A stretch of 8,041 nucleotides of DNA from Flavobacteriaceae bacterium (GCA_016763595.1 JAESTN010000366.1:1-8041), one strand, 5' to 3'. Shown: positions 1 to 5,344, numbered from the stretch's first letter. A program made the numbers and translations. Notes: generated from the letters alone by a model not told the origin.

Positions 1-171
1 TCATTACTCTTTTTAGGAGTACTTTTATTGATCATTAAAATTTCATCATTCAGCAATGAAAAATTATACAAAAAGCTAGCAAAAAGTGAATTTGGCGATC
101 TAGGAATTTGGATACTAATTGCTGGTCTTTTGATTCCTGGATTGAAATTATTATTTTTCAATAGCATTTAA
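1..171 (+). CDS. C-terminal end of an unidentified membrane protein (5' truncated)
   Basis: Frame 1 is open from the first base to a TAA at 169-171, giving the last 56 residues of a protein whose start lies outside the window. The fragment opens with a hydrophobic stretch (residues 1-15, rich in Leu, Val and Ile). A polar lysine-rich segment of about 20 residues follows (roughly 18-35, containing SNEKLYKKLAKSEFGD). A second hydrophobic stretch (about 38-54, WILIAGLLIPGLKLLFF) ends almost at the C terminus. This looks like two membrane helices joined by a short charged loop at the end of an inner-membrane protein. I do not recognise the family. Codon use and reading-frame quality match the neighbouring genes, and no competing frame is open here. 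The downstream gene starts 55 bases later on the same strand. Confidence 0.6.
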   Translation, partial: SLLFLGVLLLIIKISSFSNEKLYKKLAKSEFGDLGIWILIAGLLIPGLKLLFFNSI

Positions 172-226
172 CAATGTAAAGGCATCCAACACAACTTAAC
201 TCAAAAACAACCATTACCTTTATTTC

Positions 227-1414
227 ATGAAAAAATCAGTTGCTATTATTGGCGGAGGCCCTTCGGCTTTTTTATTGGGGGCCTTTTTAGAGGCTTCTAA
301 GTTTGATGTGACCATCTATGAAAAAAATAAAACGTCTGGAAGAAAATTTTTAGTAGCAGGTAAAGGTGGTTTTAACTTGACCCATTCAGAACCTATTGAA
401 CACTTGATTAAACGCTATACGCCAACTGGTTTTCTAGAAGAAGCGCTATTAAATTTCACCAATACAGACTTTAGAGATTGGCTAGAAAAAATTGGCATTC
501 CAACGTATATAGGAAGTAGTAAAAGAGTCTATCCAAAAGAAGGCATCAAACCTATTGAAGTGTTAACTGCAATTCTTACCCACCTAAAAGAAAAAGGAGT
601 CGCCATTAAATACGAACATACTTTTTCTGATTGGGACGCAAATAACAATCCCATTATTAATAACAAAGCCATCAAAGCAGATTATACTGTTTTCTGCTTA
701 GGAGGTGGAAGCTGGAAAATTACCGGTTCTGATGGAAGTTGGTTGAATACGTTTGCGGAAAAAGACATCAACACAAAACCATTTCAAGCATCAAACTGTG
801 GCTATCAAATAAACTGGAAGTCAGATTTTATTCAGAAAAACGAAGGAACGCCGTTAAAAAACATTGCCATTTCTTGTGGAGATGCAATCCAAAAAGGAGA
901 AGCAGTCATTACCAAATTCGGACTGGAAGGAAATGCCATTTATGCCTTGAGTCCTCAAATTAGAACAGCACTAGATACACATGCAACAGCAAGGGTTTTT
1001 ATCGATTTCAAACCTTCTTTGACTTTAGAGAAAGTACTTTCTAAAATAAAAATAGCAACACAAAAAAACACCACTGCCATTCTAAAGAAAGAACTCAAAC
1101 TAGGCAGCGCTCAAATCGACTTGTTAAAAACATACCTTACAAAAGAGGCGTATTTGAATATAGAGTCGCTGGCAAGCAACATCAAAAAGTTTCCGTTAGA
1201 AATTACAAATACCGCAACTATTGAGGAAGCGATTTCTACCGTTGGCGGAATTGACTTAGGAGCCGTTTCTAAAAACTTTGAACTAAAAAACATGCCAACT
1301 CAATATTGTATTGGCGAAATGCTAGACTGGGATACGCCTACTGGCGGATACTTATTACAAGCTTGTGCAAGTACAGGAGTTTCTTTAGCGAAGCATCTGA
1401 ACGAAATAAATTAA
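227..1414 (+). CDS. HI0933-like (BaiN/TIGR03862-type) NAD(P)/FAD-dependent flavoprotein
   Basis: The 395-residue protein is a predicted FAD-binding oxidoreductase of the HI0933/BaiN superfamily. It looks closest to the subgroup known as TIGR03862; this is from recalled family features, not a search. The N terminus has a Rossmann dinucleotide-binding turn (VAIIGGGPSA, about residues 5-14) and an acidic residue ending the second strand (E32), expected to bind the FAD ribose. A family block follows at 38-56 (GRKFLVAGKGGFNLTHSEP). Near the C terminus come TVGGID (338-343) and GEMLDWDTPTGGYLLQ (363-378), which close the FAD site. The physiological substrate is unknown for most members. BaiN acts on bile-acid intermediates in gut clostridia, which says nothing about this organism. 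The ATG at 227 begins directly at the Rossmann strand, so the start is secure. It has 55 bases upstream and 74 downstream to the next gene and is probably transcribed alone. The function beyond flavin-dependent redox chemistry cannot be read from the sequence. Confidence 0.9.
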   Translation: MKKSVAIIGGGPSAFLLGAFLEASKFDVTIYEKNKTSGRKFLVAGKGGFNLTHSEPIEHLIKRYTPTGFLEEALLNFTNTDFRDWLEKIGIPTYIGSSKRVYPKEGIKPIEVLTAILTHLKEKGVAIKYEHTFSDWDANNNPIINNKAIKADYTVFCLGGGSWKITGSDGSWLNTFAEKDINTKPFQASNCGYQINWKSDFIQKNEGTPLKNIAISCGDAIQKGEAVITKFGLEGNAIYALSPQIRTALDTHATARVFIDFKPSLTLEKVLSKIKIATQKNTTAILKKELKLGSAQIDLLKTYLTKEAYLNIESLASNIKKFPLEITNTATIEEAISTVGGIDLGAVSKNFELKNMPTQYCIGEMLDWDTPTGGYLLQACASTGVSLAKHLNEIN

Positions 1415-1435
1415 AAAAACTTCAAAAAAATGCAA

Positions 1436-1443
1436 TAACTTTA
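1436..1443 (+). promoter_or_regulatory. Possible -7 promoter box of the sigma-factor unit
   Basis: TAACTTTA matches seven of eight positions of the Bacteroidota -7 consensus TAnnTTTG. It sits 45 bases before the sigma-factor ATG in the only gap large enough for a promoter. No TTG-type -33 element is obvious 17-23 bases upstream, where there is only an A-rich tract with TTA at 1411. A transcript from here would start close to base 1450, inside the left arm of the adjoining dyad. Confidence 0.3.
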
Positions 1444-1445
1444 AA

Positions 1446-1476
1446 TTCTAGCGTCTTTATGTATGAAGACCTAGAA
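1446..1476 (+). promoter_or_regulatory. 31-base dyad (hairpin or operator) in the sigma-factor leader
   Basis: The left side is TTCTAG (1446-1451), an unpaired C (1452) and GTCTTTA (1453-1459). The loop is TGTA (1460-1463). The right side is TGAAGAC (1464-1470) and CTAGAA (1471-1476). Every base of the two arms pairs except for one T-G wobble and the single bulged C. The dyad ends 12 bases before the sigma-factor ATG and overlaps the start of a nine-codon mini-ORF. It could be an mRNA stem-loop affecting translation or stability, or a protein-binding operator. It has no T-run, so it is not a typical terminator. Confidence 0.55.
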
Positions 1477-1488
1477 AAAGGGACTTGA
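1459..1488 (+). other. Possible nine-codon leader ORF abutting the sigma-factor start
   Basis: An ATG at 1459-1461 opens a short frame reading MYEDLEKGT, which ends in TGA at 1486-1488. The next three bases are the ATG of the sigma factor, in the same frame. The mini-ORF start lies at the loop of the leader dyad, and its body runs through the right arm. A ribosome translating it would melt the hairpin and finish exactly at the sigma start codon. This geometry would suit translational coupling, but a nine-codon ORF can arise by chance. No clear ribosome binding site precedes it, and if transcription begins near 1450 its leader would be very short. Confidence 0.25.
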
Positions 1489-2025
1489 ATGGCATCAGAA
1501 ACTGACAACGACAAACAACTAAAAGCATTCTTTAATTCAGAATATCATAACCTAAAAGCCTATGTACATTCTAAGATTGAAAACGATGCCGATAGAGATG
1601 CAGAAGATATCATTCAAGATGTGGCATTAAAAATACTTTCTCGTAAAAGCATTTTACCCATCAATAACATCGGAGGCTTTGTCTATTACTCGATAAAAAA
1701 TAAGATTATCGATATTATGCGTAAAGACAAAAAAACCACCAATATTGATGAAAAGCTAGAAAAACAATTAGCTGGTTTTGCAGAAAATTTGTACGACAAT
1801 TCAGACCAACTGTATTCTGACGAGATGAAAGCTGAATTGAAGAAAGCCATTTTTAACCTAAAACCACATTATAGAGAAATCATTATAGCCATAGATGTAG
1901 AAGGATATAGCTATAAAGAAATCTCTCAAGAAACTGGCATTCCGACGGGAACTCTAATGTCTAGAAGACATAGAGCCATTTCTATCCTTTTTCAAAACCT
2001 CGAAAACAAAAAAAATAATAGTTAA
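1489..2025 (+). CDS. ECF-type RNA polymerase sigma factor (sigma-70 family)
   Basis: The 178-residue cytoplasmic protein has the two-domain form of extracytoplasmic-function sigma factors. Region 2 covers about residues 12-80 and includes the core-binding helix AEDIIQDVALKIL (38-50) and the -10-reading segment up to IDIMRKDKK (74-82). A poorly conserved acidic linker covers 83-114. Region 4 covers about 115-172, with the helix-turn-helix YSYKEISQETGIPTGTLMSR (140-159) that would read the -35 element. Length and layout are normal for the family. The ATG at 1489 follows an in-frame stop directly, and a weak purine-rich AAGGGA lies five bases upstream, so no longer start is possible. It heads a tight unit: the next gene starts 11 bases after its stop. 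ECF factors are usually held by an anti-sigma factor, often encoded next door, or controlled transcriptionally. No classical anti-sigma domain is visible here. Its promoter targets and inducing signal are unknown. Confidence 0.93.
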   Translation: MASETDNDKQLKAFFNSEYHNLKAYVHSKIENDADRDAEDIIQDVALKILSRKSILPINNIGGFVYYSIKNKIIDIMRKDKKTTNIDEKLEKQLAGFAENLYDNSDQLYSDEMKAELKKAIFNLKPHYREIIIAIDVEGYSYKEISQETGIPTGTLMSRRHRAISILFQNLENKKNNS

Positions 2026-2036
2026 AAAAACACCAT

Positions 2037-2456
2037 ATGTCTAATTACTGGAAACACAAATTGAGAACAAAAAGTCCGCTTGAAATTGCTGGATGGATAC
2101 TACTAGGGATAATTGCCATTGCCGGAATCGCCATATTAATGGGGTACGTAATTATGTCACTATGGAACTGGTTGATGCCTGATATTTTTGGATTGACTAC
2201 CATTACATATTGGCAAGCAGTTGGTCTTTTTATATTGGCGAAATTTATTTTTGGGGGCTTTGGCGGAAGCAGCGATAGTAGTAACTGCAACCCAAAACAT
2301 AGAAAAGGCAAACATTCTAATAAAGATTTTTCTAAGTGGAAAATGTATGATACCTACTGGAAAGAAGAAGGTGAATGTGCGTTTTCTGAATATGTACAGA
2401 AAAAAAATACTACGGAGACTACAGAACCGTTAACTAAAGAAGAAGAAGAAGAATAA
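2037..2456 (+). CDS. Two-helix membrane protein of the sigma-factor unit, function unknown
   Basis: This 139-residue protein has a basic N terminus (KHKLRTK, about 6-12) and a long hydrophobic segment at about 17-43. A Trp-rich turn follows (LWNWLMPDIFGL, 42-53), then a second hydrophobic segment at about 59-74 ending in the glycine-rich FGGFGGSSDSS. The C-terminal half is soluble and charged, holds a Trp/Tyr-rich stretch (WKMYDTYWKEEGECAFSEYV, 101-120), and ends in five glutamates encoded by a GAA repeat. Both tails are probably on the same side of the inner membrane. I recall similar uncharacterised proteins beside ECF sigma factors in many Bacteroidota, with the MP-FGL-I-YWQA-GL core conserved. 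It starts 11 bases after the sigma-factor stop, so co-transcription is nearly certain. A role in sensing or restraining the sigma factor is a reasonable guess from position only. No HTH, zinc-binding anti-sigma motif or enzymatic motif is present. Confidence 0.8.
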   Translation: MSNYWKHKLRTKSPLEIAGWILLGIIAIAGIAILMGYVIMSLWNWLMPDIFGLTTITYWQAVGLFILAKFIFGGFGGSSDSSNCNPKHRKGKHSNKDFSKWKMYDTYWKEEGECAFSEYVQKKNTTETTEPLTKEEEEE

Positions 2457-2476
2457 AAAGCTATAAAAAATCTGAC

Positions 2477-2701
2477 ATGAAATTAGTAATCCTTAGAACC
2501 GATATTAAAACGAAGAAAAAGGTAAAAAAAATGAAACCTATTTTTAACAACCATCCCATAATTTCCAAGTGGTCTATTGACACAGAGGACATTGACAATG
2601 TGCTACGAATAGAAGCAGAAGACAACCTTGATGAAGATGAAGTTAAAAAATTAGTCATAGAAAACGGGTTTTATTGTGAAGATTTACCAGATATTATATA
2701 A
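2477..2701 (+). CDS. Small HMA-like (ferredoxin-fold) protein lacking the CxxC metal site
   Basis: The 74-residue cytoplasmic protein has an apparent beta-alpha-beta-beta-alpha-beta order. LVILRTDI (3-10) is strand 1, residues about 13-24 helix 1, SKWSID (30-35) strand 2, VLRIEAE (42-48) strand 3, DEDEVKKLVIENG (52-64) helix 2, and FYCEDL (65-70) the last strand. The layout and the T-I...KP..N spacing match small heavy-metal-associated copper-chaperone-like proteins. In those, strand 1 is followed by CxxC; here the same place reads TKKK (12-15), so soft-metal binding there is unlikely. The only cysteine is C67. The ATG at 2477 places strand 1 at the N terminus as in relatives, whereas the internal Met19 would delete it. 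The gene is 20 bases after its upstream neighbour and 17 before the next, so it belongs to the sigma-factor unit. The fold is inferred by eye and the function is unknown. Confidence 0.75.
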   Translation: MKLVILRTDIKTKKKVKKMKPIFNNHPIISKWSIDTEDIDNVLRIEAEDNLDEDEVKKLVIENGFYCEDLPDII

Positions 2702-2718
2702 CCTCCTCCAAAAAAAAT

Positions 2719-3204
2719 ATGACTTCAAAAACAACAAGAATCAATGAGCCCTATTATCATTCTATAGAAGACATTATTCATAAAAAACTAGAACTTCTTA
2801 ATCTTAAAGATGGAGAAGTTTTAGTTGATTTAGGTTGTGGCGATGCACGTAATTTGATTGAAGCTTGCTCTTTCGCAAAAATTAGCTGTATTGGCTATGA
2901 AATATTGCCAGAAGCCATAGCAGATGCACACTCAAATATCACGAAATCTGGGTTAGAAGATCGCATAGAAATTAGAACTGAAGATTTTTTTGATGTAGAC
3001 ATTTCAACAATAAAAGTATTGATCATTTACTTAACAAGATATGCCTTGGGAGAACTCTCTTTAAAACTTGAAAATGAGTTGCCAAAAGGCGCTAGAATTG
3101 TAACCCACCAATTTGATATTCCAGCTTGGAAATCAGATAGAGAGATTGATTATTTGCAGAAAAATGGTCAAACTGAAAAAATATACCTGTATACTAAAAA
3201 GTAA
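2719..3204 (+). CDS. Class I SAM-dependent methyltransferase, FAM173/ATPSCKMT-like
   Basis: The 161-residue protein is a small Rossmann-fold methyltransferase. Motif I is VLVDLGCGDAR (34-44), which binds S-adenosylmethionine. GYE (59-61) supplies the acidic residue after strand 2 that contacts the ribose. EDFFDVD (88-94) is the acidic turn after strand 3. The C-terminal part has ENELPKGARIVTHQF (118-132) followed by IPAW (134-137). This spacing resembles the FAM173/ATPSCKMT protein-lysine methyltransferases, whose human members act on mitochondrial carrier or ATP-synthase subunits. The resemblance comes from memory, and the substrate here is unknown. There is no N-terminal membrane anchor, unlike the eukaryotic relatives. 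It is the last gene of the sigma-factor unit, 17 bases after the HMA-like gene, and is followed by a 70-base spacer rich in dyads. A protein target within the same unit is possible but purely inferred. Confidence 0.85.
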   Translation: MTSKTTRINEPYYHSIEDIIHKKLELLNLKDGEVLVDLGCGDARNLIEACSFAKISCIGYEILPEAIADAHSNITKSGLEDRIEIRTEDFFDVDISTIKVLIIYLTRYALGELSLKLENELPKGARIVTHQFDIPAWKSDREIDYLQKNGQTEKIYLYTKK

Positions 3205-3221
3205 AAATGGACTGATTTTTA
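3202..3221 (+). terminator. AT-rich hairpin at the end of the sigma-factor unit (weak terminator candidate)
   Basis: TAAAAAT (3202-3208) and ATTTTTA (3215-3221) are perfect reverse complements around the loop GGACTG. The first three bases are the methyltransferase stop codon. The stem is seven A-T pairs, so it would be weak, and no long T-run follows. It sits where a terminator is expected, but its stability is too low for a confident call. Confidence 0.3.
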
Positions 3222-3233
3222 TGAGTTTCATAG

Positions 3234-3255
3234 TGTAAAAACCGTTATTTTTACA
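3234..3255 (+). promoter_or_regulatory. Perfect 8-bp inverted repeat upstream of pdxH
   Basis: TGTAAAAA (3234-3241) and TTTTTACA (3248-3255) are exact reverse complements separated by CCGTTA. The right arm overlaps TATTTTTA (3246-3253), a seven-of-eight match to the Bacteroidota -7 box, with a TTTC (3226-3229) 16 bases further upstream. The repeat could therefore be an operator lying over the pdxH promoter. It could equally be a weak stem-loop ending the upstream unit. Confidence 0.4.
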
Positions 3256-3256
3256 A

Positions 3257-3269
3257 CAGTTTTAAACTG
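3257..3269 (+). promoter_or_regulatory. 13-base palindrome just before pdxH
   Basis: CAGTTT (3257-3262) and AAACTG (3264-3269) are perfect reverse complements around a single T. With no loop it cannot form an RNA hairpin, so any role would be as a dimeric protein-binding site. It ends five bases before the pdxH ATG and begins two bases after the neighbouring inverted repeat. Short AT-rich palindromes also arise by chance. Confidence 0.3.
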
Positions 3270-3274
3270 ATACT

Positions 3275-3922
3275 ATGGCACACGATTTAAGCAATCATCG
3301 GAAGTCTTACGAAAAGCAAGAATTATTAAAAAGCAACTGCCCAGAAAATCCAATTGAATTATTTCAACAATGGTTTTTACATGCAGATGCTTCTGAAATG
3401 GTTGATGAAGCAAACGCAATGACCATTTCTTCTATTGGATTGGATGGCTTCCCTAAAAACAGAATTGTTTTATTAAAAAAATATACCTGGGAAGGATTTA
3501 TTTTTTACACCAATTATAATTCAGAAAAAGGAAAAGCAATAGCAGCAAATAATAATGTATGTTTGTCTCTTTTCTGGCCAGGATTGGAACAGCAAATCAT
3601 TATTAAAGGAACGGCAGAAAAATTAGCAGAAAACTTATCTGATGGGTATTTCGAATCGCGTCCAGATGGAAGTAAATTAGGTGCTTGGGCATCTAACCAA
3701 AGTGAAGTTGTTGATTCTCGAGAAAGCTTAGACAAGAGTTTAAAATCTTTTGAGAAAAAATACAATCAACAAGAAATTCCAAGACCAAATCATTGGGGTG
3801 GTTTTTTAATTAAGCCTATTTCTTTAGAGTTTTGGCAAGGAAGACCAAATAGAATGCACGATAGAATTAGATACACTTTACAAAAAGATTTTTCTTGGAA
3901 AATAGAACGATTGGCTCCATAA
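3275..3922 (+). CDS. pdxH: Pyridoxamine 5'-phosphate oxidase
   Basis: PdxH is an FMN-dependent cytoplasmic homodimer. It oxidises pyridoxamine or pyridoxine 5'-phosphate with O2 to pyridoxal 5'-phosphate, the last step of vitamin B6 cofactor synthesis and salvage. The 215-residue length is typical. Diagnostic blocks appear in order: RIVLLK (63-68) and FYTNYNSEKG (77-86) for FMN contacts, SRP (128-130), GAWASNQS (136-143), PNHWGGF (171-177), EFWQGRPNRMHDR (185-197) for substrate phosphate and FMN, and the C-terminal RLAP (212-215). No active-site block is missing. The ATG at 3275 gives the usual N-terminal extension with HRKSYEKQ before the barrel. The gene lies 70 bases after the methyltransferase, behind two dyads that may hold its promoter. 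It is followed 30 bases later by sixA. No biosynthetic partner gene is present in the window. Confidence 0.97.
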   Translation: MAHDLSNHRKSYEKQELLKSNCPENPIELFQQWFLHADASEMVDEANAMTISSIGLDGFPKNRIVLLKKYTWEGFIFYTNYNSEKGKAIAANNNVCLSLFWPGLEQQIIIKGTAEKLAENLSDGYFESRPDGSKLGAWASNQSEVVDSRESLDKSLKSFEKKYNQQEIPRPNHWGGFLIKPISLEFWQGRPNRMHDRIRYTLQKDFSWKIERLAP

Positions 3923-3927
3923 TTTTT

Positions 3928-3935
3928 TATATTTA
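3928..3935 (+). promoter_or_regulatory. Possible -7 promoter box for sixA-ppx
   Basis: TATATTTA matches seven of eight positions of TAnnTTTG, in the 30-base gap between pdxH and sixA. It ends 17 bases before the sixA ATG, giving a leader of about 11 bases. A TTGG lies at 3911-3914, but only 14 bases separate it from the box, shorter than usual. In such AT-rich DNA this may be chance, and sixA could instead be read through from pdxH. Confidence 0.25.
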
Positions 3936-3952
3936 CTATATCAAACTTTAGC

Positions 3953-4441
3953 ATGAAAACACTCTATATTGTTAGACACGCAAAATCATCTTGGGAATAT
4001 GATGGCATTGCAGATATTGATAGACCTTTAAAAAAGAGGGGTATTAATGACGCACATTTACTTTCTAAATACTTGGCTGATGTAATGCAGAAACCCGATG
4101 TTTTTATTACCAGCAGTGCCAACAGAGCATTGCACACTTCTAGTATTTTTTGCGAAAATTTTGGCTATCCAATGGCCAACTTAAAAATTAAACGGCAGCT
4201 ATATAGTTTTAGTGATGGCTACCTAGTAAAGACCATAAAAGCACTAGATGACAGTTTTGACTCTGCCATTATTTTTAGTCACGATCACGGAATTAACACT
4301 TTTGTAAATAAATTTGGAAGTAAACCCATTGCCCACGTTCCAACTTGTGGAGTAATCGGAATTCAATTTGACAACAAACATTGGAAAAGCATTAAAAAAG
4401 GAGAAACGATATTAATTGAAGCCCCGAAAAATCATAAATAA
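3953..4441 (+). CDS. sixA: SixA-type phosphohistidine phosphatase (histidine phosphatase superfamily)
   Basis: The 162-residue cytoplasmic protein belongs to the small branch-2-like histidine phosphatases. It opens with the catalytic RHAKSSW motif (8-14), where H9 is the residue phosphorylated during catalysis and R8 binds phosphate. DIDRPLKKRG (21-30) is the SixA-specific block. SSANRALHT (54-62) carries the second conserved Arg (R58). FSHDHGI (108-114) supplies the second catalytic His (H110); in most SixA proteins this block reads GHNPGL-like, so the turn is altered although the His remains. In E. coli SixA removes phosphate from phosphohistidine in phosphorelay or PTS proteins. The substrate in Bacteroidota is not established, so only the phosphatase fold is firm. 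Six bases separate its stop from the exopolyphosphatase gene, so the two are almost surely co-transcribed and linked in phosphate chemistry. Confidence 0.88.
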   Translation: MKTLYIVRHAKSSWEYDGIADIDRPLKKRGINDAHLLSKYLADVMQKPDVFITSSANRALHTSSIFCENFGYPMANLKIKRQLYSFSDGYLVKTIKALDDSFDSAIIFSHDHGINTFVNKFGSKPIAHVPTCGVIGIQFDNKHWKSIKKGETILIEAPKNHK

Positions 4442-4447
4442 AAAGCA

Positions 4448-5344
4448 TTGTTAGAAATAAAAAAATATGCAGCTATAGATATTGGATCTAATGCCATTCG
4501 GTTATTAATCTCTAATATTATTATAGACAAAGAAAAAGAGCCTCAATTTAAAAAATCTTCATTGGTACGTGTCCCTATTCGTCTAGGAGCAGATGTATTT
4601 GTTACAGGAACGATTAGTTCTGAAAACATTGACCGGATGACTGATGCCATGGAAGCTTTTAAATTACTGATGAAAGTGCATGGAGTTGAGCGATATAAAG
4701 CCTGTGCAACTTCTGCAATGCGAGAAGCCTTTAATCGGGAGGATGTTGTAAAAAACATTAAAGATAAAACGGGTATTGACATAGATATTATTGATGGTAA
4801 AAAAGAGGCTGCCATTATTTTTTCTACAGATTTAAGTGAGTTGATTGAAAGTGATCAATCTTATTTATATGTTGATGTTGGTGGTGGTAGTACGGAGTTT
4901 ACCATTTTTTCTAAAGGAAGAATTATCAATTCGAAGTCCTTCAAAATGGGAACTGTTCGTTTGATAAACAACAAGAAACCTGAAAATAAAATTATTTTTA
5001 AAGAAGTTCAAAATTGGATTGAAACAAATACGAAGGGAATTAAAAAAATCTCTTTAATTGGTTCAGGAGGAAACATTAATAAGATTTTCAAAATGTCTGG
5101 TAGAACTTTTGGAAAACCCATCTCTTACATTTATTTAAATGCCCAATATCAGTTCTTAAAACAAATGAGCTACAAAGATCGTATTTCTGAATTGAGTTTA
5201 AATCCAGACAGAGCCGATGTAATTATTCCAGCAACAAAAATTTATTTATCCGCCATGAAATGGTCTGGTGCTAGAAAGATCTTTGTTCCTAAAATAGGAT
5301 TGTCTGACGGAATCATTAAGAGTTTGTATTACGACAAGTTATAA
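4448..5344 (+). CDS. ppx: Ppx/GppA-family exopolyphosphatase, TTG start
   Basis: The 298-residue protein has the ASKHA-fold catalytic core of Ppx/GppA phosphatases. These cleave inorganic polyphosphate from the end, or in GppA convert pppGpp to ppGpp. Phosphate-1 loop: AIDIGSNAIRLLI (9-21). ATSAMREA (87-94) and DGKKEAAI (116-123, candidate catalytic E120) follow, then YVDVGGGSTE (141-150, phosphate-2 loop with E150) and GSGGNINKI (205-213). It is the short form of about 300 residues, with no C-terminal HD or extra domains, so polyphosphatase and pppGpp hydrolase activities cannot be told apart. The first codon is TTG at 4448. No in-frame ATG exists before the core is already well under way (the first is about codon 64), so TTG is the only sensible start. 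It follows sixA by six bases. Its stop lies at 5342-5344, inside the end of the convergent lpxK. Confidence 0.9.
   Translation: MLEIKKYAAIDIGSNAIRLLISNIIIDKEKEPQFKKSSLVRVPIRLGADVFVTGTISSENIDRMTDAMEAFKLLMKVHGVERYKACATSAMREAFNREDVVKNIKDKTGIDIDIIDGKKEAAIIFSTDLSELIESDQSYLYVDVGGGSTEFTIFSKGRIINSKSFKMGTVRLINNKKPENKIIFKEVQNWIETNTKGIKKISLIGSGGNINKIFKMSGRTFGKPISYIYLNAQYQFLKQMSYKDRISELSLNPDRADVIIPATKIYLSAMKWSGARKIFVPKIGLSDGIIKSLYYDKL

Noticed and set aside
172..226. Promoter for the flavoprotein gene (TACCTTTA at 215-222)
   Set aside because: It is a seven-of-eight match to the -7 box, but it ends only four bases before the ATG and would give an essentially leaderless transcript with no good -33 element.
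739..963. Open frame inside the flavoprotein gene on the same strand
   Set aside because: It lies wholly within a gene with all family motifs, and its translation is basic and Cys-rich with no recognisable fold.
2045..2311. Antisense open frame opposite the two-helix membrane protein
   Set aside because: Its hydrophobic translation simply mirrors the sense membrane codons. The sense frame fits the unit's spacing and a pattern I recognise.
2438..2453. GAA repeat at the end of the membrane-protein gene as a phase-variable tract
   Set aside because: There are only five full units, and trinucleotide changes would keep the frame and merely alter the length of a Glu tail.
2037..2456. Anti-sigma factor as a firm annotation for the membrane protein
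   Set aside because: Position suggests it, but no RskA-, FecR- or zinc-binding anti-sigma motif is visible, so the function is left open.
4543..4815. Antisense open frame inside the exopolyphosphatase gene
   Set aside because: The sense strand carries conserved Ppx motifs throughout, and the antisense translation resembles no known family.
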